Assembly (NCBI GenBank): GCA_964019135.1 | Contig: OZ025258.1 | Span: 12,927,771-12,991,770, forward strand | Direction of reading: 5' to 3' | Source: Arenicola marina | Lineage: Eukaryota > Annelida > Polychaeta > Arenicolidae | Length of the DNA: 64,000 nucleotides | Shown here: piece by piece, positions 10,701 through 20,553 of the stretch | Layout: each line of letters opens with the position of its first letter | Position numbering within the stretch: position 1 is the first letter of the stretch | Notes under the pieces: generated by a model | The model's database searches: none | What the model saw: only the letters and a program-made list of their open reading frames with translations | What the model was told of the DNA's origin: nothing | Made by a program: the position numbers and the translations under genes

Positions 10701-11592
10701 AGGCCGTGTACGGGCTTTGACGGCGTCACCCACGTCCTCAATGACACAAAGACAGGACCTATGACCTTCACCTGGATCAACACCGACAACATTGACCTCA
10801 CCGGCGTCCGATTCGTGTAAGTCTCGTCGCCATCTTCAGAAATAACATTCAAATATGTATTGTTATATGTAATGCAGCGTTCTTCAACATTTATTATGGT
10901 TTGAATTTAGAAAGGCACGTGCTGCAATATAGAGGCGGGATTTATAAACTAGTAGGTTCAACGGTTTTAGACCAACATATGTATGCGATTCATGAAAATA
11001 AGTAATTGTATTATATTAACGAAAATAAATAGTTGTATTACATTAATGAAAATAAATAATTGTATTACATTAACGAAAATAAATCCATGCATTATATTAA
11101 TGATAATAAACATATGGAATATATTAATGAAATAAACATATGTATTATATTGATGAACATGGGCATATGTATCCATGTTAATGAAAATATGTCTATATGT
11201 TGGATGATGACAATACTGAATCGACACATCTTACTATCACATGCCGCATAAGCCACACAAAGGCATGCTGGACTATTCGAAGATGTCACATATGAACCAT
11301 ATATGACATTTCAGGGCCTCTGTGGTACAGGAATTCGCAATATTTTGGATTGGAATAGAGTCCGCATTTTTCACTGGTATGTATTTTTGGCTGATGAATT
11401 ACTTGCTATTTACCAAACTCTCACAAGGAGTCGTGGAATTGATATCTAAAATCTGCCACCAGATAGTGTATGTTTCTAAGCTTTTAACGACTAACAAATA
11501 ATCTCCTTTTGCTGTGTGGATTACAGTTACGGCCGTACGTGATACTCTACTATTATTAAGCGTAAATTACTTTTTTTTCTTCAGGTGCTTGA
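7595..11592 (+). CDS. Reeler-domain secreted protein (defence-protein type), complete, 5 exons
   Basis: Exons: 7595-7778, 9149-9260, 10685-10816, 11315-11376 and 11585-11592. All junctions are GT-AG and their phases agree, giving 498 nt or 165 residues. Residues 1-20 form a signal peptide (MLFRTLLLVTMVTVQCVWGS). The rest is one Reeler domain: an N-terminal Cys (PQIACGDM), the core PFKGFFVQAR in exon 2, the second Cys and a THVLND/FTWI block in exon 3, and VRFVASVVQEFAIFW across exons 3 and 4. The last exon supplies only Gly-Ala-stop. Single-domain Reeler proteins of about 160-170 aa are secreted and linked to immune responses in some invertebrates. Function here is inferred. There is no membrane anchor, DOMON or cytochrome b561 domain. 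It is a tandem paralog of 270-663. Confidence 0.9.
7930..8891. mobile_element. TIR element inside Reeler intron 1
   Basis: The ends are imperfect inverted repeats, 'tagggctatacaggtctcgc' at the left and the reverse complement of 'gagactttatagctcta' at the right. Further in there is a second matching block on both sides (tttggggacaaacaaac). No intact transposase frame is visible; the 63-codon frame at 8257-8448 matches nothing I recognise. Its ends resemble those of the element at 45371-46130, so this is probably a non-autonomous DNA transposon. Confidence 0.65.
9149..9260 (+). CDS. Reeler gene exon 2
   Basis: Acceptor tgtttcag, donor gtgagt. It encodes ATLDGSQPFKGFFVQAR and the following Gly-rich loop, the most recognisable block of the domain. 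Confidence 0.9.
9496..9637. repeat. Short foldback (MITE-like) sequence in Reeler intron 2
   Basis: An 18-bp arm 'cgtcttgtcggaagttgt' (9496-9513) is repeated inverted with one mismatch at 9620-9637. Total span is 142 bp, with no coding content. Confidence 0.6.
10685..10816 (+). CDS. Reeler gene exon 3
   Basis: Acceptor cctcttccag, donor gtaagt at 10817. It encodes GQTQLRPCTGFDGVTHVL and the FTWINTDN block. The last codon is split after GT. Confidence 0.9.
10990..11200 (+). repeat. A/T-rich tandem repeat, about 28-30 bp
   Basis: Diverged units around 'attaatgaaaataaataatt' sit in Reeler intron 3. Small open frames here on both strands are produced by the repeat. Confidence 0.7.
11315..11376 (+). 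CDS. Reeler gene exon 4
   Basis: 62 nt, acceptor acatttcag, donor gtatgt. It encodes ASVVQEFAIFWIGIESAFF. It has the same length and phase as 270-331 of paralog A. Confidence 0.9.
11585..11592 (+). CDS. Reeler gene exon 5, eight coding bases
   Basis: After tttttcttcag the frame adds Gly-Ala and stops at TGA 11590-11592. The rest of the exon is 3' UTR. Paralog A ends the same way at 656-663. Confidence 0.75.
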
Positions 11593-11683
11593 GGTGAACA
11601 ACATGCACATCTACATGATGCGTTGAGGACGCATATATTTGTTATGTATGCTGTGTGACTTGCTATGGCAGGTCTGCAATATA

Positions 11684-11689
11684 AATAAA
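11684..11689 (+). terminator. Polyadenylation signal of the Reeler gene
   Basis: AATAAA, 92 nt after the stop codon, comparable to the spacing in paralog A. Confidence 0.55.
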
Positions 11690-11699
11690 CGTGTACCAA

Positions 11700-12650
11700 T
11701 CCGCAAGTTGTTATTGTGTCAACCTCAGTCTCACTTGGCTTCATCTGTTAAGATTCTACTAAGTACATCGGGTATATCTAGTATAGTATATAACCGAACT
11801 TTGCCCTGCAAATGTCAACAACAGAAAAACACATGATTAATGGCGAGGTAGTAGATAATAATGCTACTTGACGGGGACACGAAGAGCACAATATTCGACA
11901 TAAGAAATAAATGACAAAAGACAAATACAATTTAGAAAGTTCTGATGATTAATTATAATAAATTGTATTTATTAAAACTTATGTTCATTGGTTTGCTCAT
12001 TTTTGGGGGGTTTATATGAAGTGACACCCTTACCATAACCGCTCCAGTTCTGGTCTCGTTCTGGTTTGGAATCACGTCACCAGTTTGGGATATCCACCAT
12101 GTTTGGCACAGTTGGACCAGGCGTTTCAGTAGAGAGGCCAGGCCAGGAGTGAAGAGTAAATATTGAAGTGTTAATTAATAAAGCGTCGTTCGGTGAAATG
12201 TTTCAGTACCAGGGTTTGACATTTAATTGCGCGGTAGGTGCGTTATTTATGTGAATATGCGCATTAGGAGCGACAGAGGGTATTGCGAGGACGCGCTTCA
12301 ATCAACTTGTCTTTCTTTATAGGTGCTTGACCCTTGAGGTGTTGTTTGTCATAAAATCTGAGCCTTTGTGATCGTCGCCATAGTGACATTGCGGGGCACA
12401 ATGAAGCATGGCGTGACACAAACAAAACATGCTGCGCGTGCGACGTTTCTTCCAGGTATATATAGAAACAAAGGAACATCTAAAGGTCAAAGAAGAAGGG
12501 GAAGCAGAAGCAGGCTGTTCTAGAAGCAATAGCTCTACTATTAATACACTGATGGGGCACGAGACATGGAAAACATCCCAGTGCGTCAACGACTGAGCGA
12601 CAGATCACCACGCCTTGTACATCATTTTTACATGAGTGTCACTCATGCCC
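11700..12650. other. Non-coding stretch after the Reeler gene
   Basis: No gene is recognised. At 12318 there is 'ctttatag' followed by the same eight bases as the Reeler terminal exon (gtgcttga), but no matching upstream exon was found. Confidence 0.45.
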
Positions 12651-12654
12651 GGCT

Positions 12655-14365
12655 GGTTAATAGGCCGGGCTGTAACTCCCTACGGGATCTTATCGAGACC
12701 CCAAGAGACAGGGATACTTATGCTCTGCATCCATGCCTAGAATCAACGGCCTGTACGTGCTGCCTACTTTCCGACTGTTTGCCTTCACTCGCTTCACACA
12801 CAAGATCGGCTAAAGCTGTCCTTGGATGCACAACTAACCACTGAAGATCTGTGCATATCAGAATTATAACAATCCGAGTATATTTATGTAATGTATAAGC
12901 GATTAGAAAGTTGATAAACCAGAATGCGGTTGTCTCATGAGTGACTGTCAATGTCAGGCGATCTAATGAGTAATGTGCTGCGCGGGGTTTTCCATGTCGT
13001 ATGGCGTAATAATCATCATGACTCGCATGTCTGCGCACGGTATCTATGATTGCGTAACAACGCTCCTTATAGCGAGCGCAAGCGAGCTCTTAAAGTAACA
13101 TGCCTGCATATTCAAAAAACATTTCAAGCATAGGCTTAGGACTTTTATTTCGCGTAACAACCCCCATGAGACGTTTTCGGATTCGGAGTAAATATCAGCT
13201 GTACATAAATATATTCAAGCAAAGAGAGGTCGAAGCCTATTATGCCATGTCTTTAATAATTAAATCAGCTGCCCCACACAATTAACAAATAAATTATTCA
13301 ATGTTAACACTGGATGTATACTTCAAATTAAAGTTAATTTATAAGCGACGGGCTAAATGTCTGTTGCCAAGCAGAGCGCTCTTGGTGACCGCCCACCGGC
13401 TGCTGTCATAGTGAGTAGTTGTGACGTCAAAATGTTATAAACATTACGTCACAATGGAAGTTTCTAAGCAACCGAATGAATCGTCATCCCGCCAAAAATA
13501 TTCTTTATGGCAAGCCGAAGTGAGATTAATTTTGAATATTAATCTAGATGTATCCCCTCGGAATATCTGAATTAATAAATATATCGCACCTATCCATGAT
13601 ATTGACTGACCAGGCGAGGACACTGGTGTTCCGCTGGTCGCAAAAATGTAAACATCGCACGGACCACGTGCATTATGGAGAGATAACTGTCTTATCTTTC
13701 ACTATATTGTGATTTATATTTAACACCTGGATCCAAGCAGACAAAAAATAGTTTCACACCCTCTCGATTCTTCATAATTAAATCAGCTGCCCCACACAAT
13801 TAACAAATAAATTATTCAATGTTAACACTGGATGTATACTTCAAATTAAAGTTAATTTATAAGCGACGGGCTAAATGTCTGTTGCCAAGCAGAGCGCTCT
13901 TGGTGACCGCCCACCGGCTGCTGTCATAGTGAGTAGTTGTGACGTCAAAATGTTATAAACATTACGTCACAATGGAAGTTTCTAAGCAACCGAATGAATC
14001 GTCATCCCGCCAAAAATATTCTTTATGGCAAGCCGAAGTGAGATTAATTTTGAATATTAATCTAGATGTATCCCCTCGGAATATCTGAATTAATAAATAT
14101 ATCGCACCTATCCATGATATTGACTGACCAGGCGAGGACACTGGTGTTCCGCTGGTCGCAAAAATGTAAACATCGCACGGACCACGTGCATTATGGAGAG
14201 ATAACTGTCTTATCTTTCACTATATTGTGATTTATATTTAACACCTGGATCCAAGCAGACAAAAAATAGTTTCACACCCTCTCGATTCTTCACGCACAAA
14301 CCGCGCAGCCGGCCTGTTCCCAACACTCGAACGTTGACGACAATGAGTGCGCATTACGTCTTAGC
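12655..14365 (+). mobile_element. TIR-family element, copy 1, enlarged by an internal duplication
   Basis: Blocks of this stretch match 45371-46130 in the same order. These include 'atcaacggcctg', 'aaaccagaatgcgg', 'gtaataatcat' and the end block 'cacaaaccgcgcagcc...gttcccaacactc'. A partial inverted copy lies at 19410-19660. No transposase was recognised. The left end resembles the 'taggNctgta' terminus of the 45371 copy, but the right terminus is not clear. Confidence 0.6.
13256..14291 (+). repeat. Exact 518-bp tandem duplication
   Basis: 13256-13773 is followed directly by 13774-14291. I found no difference between the two by reading them in parallel. The unit contains part of the TIR-family element. 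It is either a very recent duplication or an assembly artefact. Confidence 0.92.
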
Positions 14366-15365
14366 CGTCATCTAAATACATAGCGTGAAAGATAAGTTAT
14401 CTGGGGGAGATTGATGAATAGTTGAATTCTAAAGGGTATTGGTGTTGTTAAACATAGATGCTCTGTATCTTTTACGTAAGAAATGTTCGCTATCTCGGGC
14501 ATTATTAGACACCCCACCCCCCTAGCTCCTGCGAAGAAGAATCGTATAATTAAAGAGTAGGTAGTTGCCCTAAAAAGTCCCTTGGTCACAGGGCAGGGAA
14601 GAGGGTGACTTAGTAGCGATGGAAGTTCGAATAGTTTGCCCCTCTAGCTCCTGCGAAGAAGAATCGTATAATTAAACAGTAGGTAGTTGTGACGTGATTC
14701 CATATGCATACGATATTTACAGTTTATGGCAATAAACTACATTATCATATGGATAATGTTTTCTTTTCCTTCAACAGGTAGGTGTATGAAGAGCTTGAAG
14801 CATAGACACTTGCTTCGCCATTCCCAAAGTTGTGATTCCTGTCAGAATCAGTCAGCAAAATAAAGAATATTCAAATTTATCTTTAGTGGTGAAGCAAAAT
14901 ATATATCTACTGAGCTAATTTATCTTGAATCCAGTTCTTTATAGACGTTTCATATTCAGCGGAAAGCGTGTAACCTGTCCTTGGGACATCTGCAGTGTCC
15001 ATATAGTATGTGCATGCACGACACTAGAGTAGATGTAGCCTAAGGGAAGCACAGGACAAGTTTTCCAACCTTTATCGACATGAATGTTTCGCATATCAGC
15101 TGCGCATGTGTATACATATATGAATTATCAGTTCTCAGCGCCTGTTACTTTGACTTCACAATGAATATCGACGGGTACCAGGGTACGGCTGCCCAGGTCA
15201 AGGACAAAGTCGTGGGAAAACGTGGGGTGCATCAGATATTATTTGGTGTGTAATTTGGTCCGAAGTTTTGCCTTTTGGACGTACAAGCGCGCTCATTGGA
15301 TGCAATAAAATGAAATAAATGTGTGTTTAGGCCGTTTTTGCGCTCACAAAGGCTAAGCTTGTAAC
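14366..15365. other. Non-coding stretch
   Basis: No gene is recognised. A 'gctcctgcgaagaagaatcg' segment occurs twice (about 14526 and 14646). An acceptor-like 'cttcaacag' followed by AATAAA near 14860 could be a non-coding last exon, but nothing supports it further. Confidence 0.4.
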
Positions 15366-15499
15366 CAAAGGAACCTCACGGAACGATGAAGGATGAATGG
15401 ATGAAACATGCCCCAAATGGATTCGAACCCAGAACCTATTAACATGCGGTGTAGTACGCTAACATTTTAACAAAGAAATCATTCATTCCTAAATGTCGC
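15366..15499 (-). mobile_element. tRNA-derived SINE, copy 2
   Basis: Close copy of the window-start SINE, with the same reverse-strand B box (GGTTCGAATCC) and flanking block. A few bases are changed, and a segment around copy-1 positions 107-165 is missing here. Confidence 0.65.
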
Positions 15500-16309
15500 C
15501 CCCCCAATCCCTCGCAGCCCCAGCGCCCCCGCGCCTCCAGCTACTAGCCCTTTCAAATAAGGCTTCCTGTTTACATAGACAGGCGGAATAAACAGACGCG
15601 GCTTGCGTCTGCCAAGTCGGGTTGACCGCAATGTAAAGGTCAATGGCCTTGGGACACGTGCATGTCGACTATGTGTGTAACAAGACTGTCAACAATTTAA
15701 AAGCTCCTGTAGGCCTTGTGTTATGGTGTCACACTGAAACCTGGGTGACTTCAGGTTCTGTACAGTACAGTATTTATAAATACATACCTTTCATTCATAT
15801 ACATAAGCAAATATTCGTGAATATAAGCTAATCGTATACACATGCCGTAGGACTCCGCTGGCCTTTCCGCAAATTTTTTAAACTTCGCGCATGCGCCTTA
15901 ATTGCGATCTCTGCTGCGCATCTCCGCTAGGCGGCAACTGCCGCCTGGTGGCCCTCAACTCACTTCGCGGTCTGTGGCACGCTTCAAATCTCACTGGTGT
16001 TCTATTTGTAACGTTGCTGTCCTGGGGGGAGAGAGGGGTTGGGTGGGGGGGGGGACTTAGTACATTGTTGGGTTTTCGGGGCAGGGGGAGGTCCGCCGTA
16101 AAGCCACCCTTACTTCACCGCCAAAATACTTGGACCCGCTCGGTTTATTATTTTCCCCGGCAAACCCGGTCTATGAACGCACATGTTCCCGCGACCGAGC
16201 GGAATTTGGCGGCGGAAAATCCGGGAGGGGGCTTTTTTGCACCCCCCCTCCCCTCCAAAATTAGTAGCAAAGCACCGCCCCCCCCACCCTCCCCCTTCTG
16301 CTGATACCA
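15500..16309. other. Non-coding, C- and G-run-rich stretch
   Basis: Contains several runs of seven or more G or C (near 15498, 16042 and 16278). The open frames across it have composition-driven Pro/Gly repeats and no family motif. Confidence 0.45.
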
Positions 16310-16538
16310 TGGTATAACTCTTGTGGGACAATGATTTACCATAATATTTCATGGTAATACTGCACTATAACATGGTTGCATGGGATCTTGGCAGAGTGAT
16401 ATACCACAGTAATATCATGATATTACCATGGTGCCAGGATATTACCATGGTATAATAATATACCACAGTAATATCATGATATTACCATAGTGCCAAGATA
16501 TTACCCTGGTATCATGATATTACCACAGTGCCAGGGTA
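16310..16538. repeat. Palindromic 'taccatggta' repeat cluster
   Basis: Many copies of short palindromes such as 'atatcatgatat' and 'taccatggta', alternating with 'ccacagtaatatcatg'. It directly abuts the 49-bp minisatellite element. Confidence 0.7.
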
Positions 16539-17040
16539 TTGGCGCAGGAAGTAATGCTGAAGGAAGAAATGAACATTAATAATATAAGATAAGGAGATTC
16601 GTACTCTTTGCGAAATTGACAATAAAGCCGAGTTGGGTCACGTCTAATGGTACTCTTCGCGAAATTTACAATAAAGCCGAGTTGGGTCACGTCTAATGGT
16701 ACTCTTTGCGAAGTCGACAATAAAGCAGTTAGGTCACGTTTAATGGTACTCTTTGCGAAGTCGACAATAAAGCAGGCTTGAGTCACGTCTAATGGTACTC
16801 TTTGCGAAGTCGACAATAAAGCAGGGTTGAGTCACGTCTAATGGTACTCTTTGCGAAGTGGACAATAAAGCAGGGTTGAGTCACGTCTAATTGGTATTTA
16901 TTTGTTTGCTAAAATAACACCCAAGCCTATTGTGTATACGAGGCAGAACGATTACGTAACTGTACAGTTCTTACATTCAACTTTTGAATGAAACCGCCTA
17001 TAATCTGAACAGTGCCACTGTGCCTCTTCATCCTGAAACG
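16539..17040. repeat. Dispersed element with internal 49-bp minisatellite, copy 2
   Basis: Same left end, array and right end as 1110-1516, but with more array units and a small deletion in one of them. The difference in unit number shows that the array expands or contracts within the element. Confidence 0.8.
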
Positions 17041-17439
17041 GAACAGGGTTCGATCACCCATAAAAACTCGACTAAATAGTTCGGGTTTAATAAGAGGCGA
17101 CGCCTTCAATCATACTTTCCATAGCCCATTGACAATGTTTGATAGTAATTAAATTCAACGACTTACGTCCGATGCTGATAGTGGTGTATCATAGTCTTAA
17201 ATCGTTTATCACGAATTCTTCTGTAAAATGCTTAACTTATGTAATCAACAGCTATAAATATGGCCCTAATAACACATTGCATAGGAAAGAAATCGCGTAA
17301 TCCCATGATATTTACATTTACATATAGGATTAATGAACATAAATACGATCTCATAATGGAGTCAACAACACTACGGCCACTTTAGGAACGAAACGTGTGT
17401 AATCCCTCCACTGTAACTCGGTGGGGGGGAGGTCGTCTC

Positions 17440-17790
17440 CCCAAATCACGAAGAATACATTTGCTTATTCCCAGGTCAAGACGAATTAAATGGAGAACTT
17501 CCCGCATACAGTGGAAAGGGCGGATACATTATATAAATTGGCGATTTCCCAATTAACGGTTACTTAGTGTTACAATTCTCAATTCACGATTAAGGAAAAT
17601 CATGGATCACGACGGTCGGCTAATATCTCATTCCCAGTTCAGGAAGAATTTTTTGCTCTCATTCCCAGTTCACGAAGAGTTATTGTCCTCAATCCCAGTA
17701 CACGAAGGATTATTGTCCTCATTTCCAGTTCACGAAGAATTATTTTCCTCCTTCCCAGTTCACGGTGAAATGAAAAGCCCCCGTTCCCGA
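17440..17790 (+). repeat. About 30-bp tandem repeat of 'cccagttcacgaagaatt' type, copy 2
   Basis: Several units of 'attcccagttcacgaagaat' spaced about 30 bp are seen from 17630 to 17790, with more diverged ones upstream. It is the reverse-complement relative of 4730-4990. Confidence 0.7.
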
Positions 17791-17849
17791 GGAATGGAAA
17801 TTCCCCTTGCTGCCCCCACTCTTTCCTCTTCCATTCAAAATGCGAACTC

Positions 17850-19405
17850 CGAATATTCGCAAACTTCAAGCCGTGCCAGACTGTGATAAACATTATTTAA
17901 ACTGATTTGCCCCCTCTTTATCACCCTTTTAAAGTTGTGTTAACGTTTACCATTCACAATTTGGCAAATATTGTGAACTGTCGTCTCTAAATATAGTGGG
18001 GTAAAATGCCAGTACGGCCGTTAAGGCCACCTGCTAGCATACGATTACCGTCATGATGATGTGAGAAAGTATTCAGAACATCGTCTTCAAGTTCATATTT
18101 TGCCAACCCGTGTTGGTCAAGTTCATCAATATAAAACGTGGACTCTTCGAGAGGTATACACGCGCACGCAAATATCACATCATCATCAATTTCTAGTCAA
18201 CTTTTATCCAGAAACATATATATTCCATGCTCACTTTTTGCCAATGTACAAACGTGTTAAAAATGCCCGGTGAAAGAAACACGACGAGACATCCAGTGGA
18301 GTGACCCGAATTAGATCGTTTTCCTTATGAATACGATGACAATCATTTATGAACAAAAGAATTGCAGATATAGCTTCATCATTGCTAGTCCAATGTGCTT
18401 AAAAAAAAAAAAATAATGAGAAATAAAATTCTAGCATAGAAAAACGACCTCAATTCCTACGACCAAGACAATACATGAGCAGCGCATCCTATTATGATAA
18501 ATATTATCTCTCGTGTGCGTCCTCTCTCCACCTCTCTCCCTCTCTGTCTCACGCTCTCTCTATATAAAAAGATATGTAAATACTTATATTTATGCTTGCC
18601 GTTCGCTTAGGGATTGAGTATTGTGACTAACCGAAGCTCGTTGCCGAACAGAAACACAAGAATTATTATTAATTAATTTATTAATGACAATCAATAACAA
18701 TATTACGTAACTTGATAAAAGTTACGCAATATTTTAATAATTATAGCGTAACTTGCGTATAAAATATATTACGCAATCTTATATTAAGAGTTACGTAATA
18801 TGTACATAACTTACTCAAGTTACGTATAACCGGCCGGTAAACTGTCCGGCAAGGTGGGGGACAAAACGCCACACCCATCAAACCAAAAAAAACACTACAG
18901 TTTAAACAGATAAAGCTAACTAGTGACAAAAACCACATCAAAAGCTATCAGGGAGCAGGATTTATCAGAAAGAGGCCGGACGGCCGTTACCACTGAAATT
19001 TATACCCTGGAACAGCTCCGGACTAGATTAACCAATCAGGGCGTTCCGGATGAAGCGACATCTAGCGAAAGGCGGAAAAGAAAAGAAAAGGCAAACTACT
19101 TCGCCAGAGGGCGCTGGTGTCGCGCCGTAGGTAGTTGCTCGCTAGGGAACTATATTTGCAACGGCAGAACGCGCACGTTATGACGACCGCTTGTATGTAC
19201 ATGTCGCGGTAGAAGTGTACTAGGAAAAAGGCTAAACCAACGATATACGCACCCTGCTAAAAACAAGTTCTATTAGAACAGGTAGAGAAGACATAGCATC
19301 AAGCGATCGCTACTACAAGCAGGCTACAACAATTCCTGTTAACCCACCCCTAGATGCACCCTTGGCTGAACACCGCATAAAATCAGTTATCATTGTGTGA
19401 TAACT
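17850..19405. other. Non-coding stretch with CT-rich and 'ttacgtaa' repeats
   Basis: No gene is recognised. A CT-rich simple repeat lies at about 18505-18570. A cluster of near-palindromic 'ttacgtaa/ttacgcaa' motifs occurs at 18700-18835. The 86-codon frame at 18923-19183 is charged and of unknown nature. Confidence 0.45.
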
Positions 19406-19409
19406 TTTA

Positions 19410-19660
19410 TGTATATACGAGTATATGTATGACATCTATCTGGGACCTCCCAATTGTACTTGTCCCTCGAATCGTTGTGGTAAACGTATAATACATACGA
19501 TTTTGTGTGTGAAGCGAATGAAGGCAAACAACCACCGGAAGGCACGCAGCACAGGCAGTTGATGCTATGGCATTGAAGTACAGCATACGTTTCCCTGTCT
19601 CGTAGGGAATCGATCAGATCCCCGTGTGACTGTACAGCCCTATAGCATCTTCTGTAAGAA
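19410..19660 (-). mobile_element. TIR-family element, partial inverted copy
   Basis: Reverse-strand reading begins with 'tagggctgtacagtcac' and continues with the same blocks as the start of 45371-46130, including 'ccttccgg' and 'gtttgccttca'. Only the first quarter of the element remains. Confidence 0.62.
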
Positions 19661-19689
19661 ATCTCCTTGAACAATATGACTTCAATGGT

Positions 19690-20211
19690 GTGTGGGAAAT
19701 GCAGGAGTATATTTGTGAAACTGAACGAGAATTTCTCAATGATTTTAACAATAAATTAACTATCTGTATGACCGATCAGTGGTACACAACAACCCGAAAC
19801 CAGAGTCGACTGAGCACTTATACACTGTTTAAATTCGATTTGAATTGTGAAACGTATCTGTCTGTAGTAAATTGTGCAAGAATTAGAAAAGCATTGTCGC
19901 GTTTCAGGTGTTCCGTCCATCGTCTTGCAGTAGAGCTCGGAAGAAGAAATGGAACATTGTTAGCAGATAGAATTTGCACTTATTGTAATCAAATGGATAC
20001 TGTAGTACTCGAAGATGAATACCATGCCTTGTTGTGTTGCCCGCGCTATAAAGATATCAGAGAACTATACATAGAAAGCACTTATTGGAACCCACCAACC
20101 TTTGAAAACTTTCTCATATTAATGTCTTGCATCAATACTGAAACTCAAAGAAATTTGGCTATGTATATTTACACTGTTGAGAAAAGAGGGATATTTTTGA
20201 TCAATACTTGA
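19690..20211 (+). pseudogene. C-terminal part of a non-LTR reverse transcriptase polyprotein
   Basis: The open frame of 173 codons resembles the tail of non-LTR retrotransposon ORF2 proteins: a basic 'RFRCSVHRLAVELGRR' segment, then a zinc-binding-like CTYC...EDEYHALLCC, then CPRYKDIRELY. Everything upstream (endonuclease, reverse transcriptase core) is absent. The 3' UTR to about 20325 holds a small GGCC hairpin region and AATAAA (20316-20321). This is a 5'-truncated insertion, just downstream of the K+ channel gene on the opposite strand. Confidence 0.72.
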
Positions 20212-20339
20212 TAATTTATTGTGTACACCCAACATTTGTTCGTTCATTTTGTATTTAGTTTTCATTGGTTCGTTTATATGATGTACTTTGGGCCTGATGG
20301 CCTTGGAAACAGAAATAAAATCAACATCCAACATATAGC

Positions 20340-20535
20340 TGGAATAGGTCAGGCAGCTCGCTCAAGCAATGTATTTGTTAATAAACATGAAAGATTTGTA
20401 TTACTTAAACAGTGTATCTGATGTGCGACGAAATAGTTACAAGACCGGCCGGTCCAGTGTCTCAGCATTAACACTCGACCGACCAGTCAAATACTCGACT
20501 CGGTCCGCCGGTCGAGCGTTAGTGCCGCACGCTGT
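20340..20535 (+). repeat. Dispersed 'gaccggccggtc' repeat, copy 1
   Basis: Shares 'gcagctcgctcaagcaatg', 'ccagtgtctcagcattaaca' and 'ctcgaccgaccag' with 33660-33860. The terminal part is rich in inverted GACCG/CGGTC blocks. Confidence 0.6.
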
Positions 20536-20553
20536 ATTATATATTATAGGAGA

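Noticed and set aside
11060..11289. Asn/Ile-rich small frames on both strands
   Set aside because: Products of the A/T tandem repeat in Reeler intron 3.
12318..12330. Terminal-exon-like 'tttatag' + gtgcttga resembling the Reeler last exon
   Set aside because: No matching 62-nt exon upstream; eight bases can match by chance.
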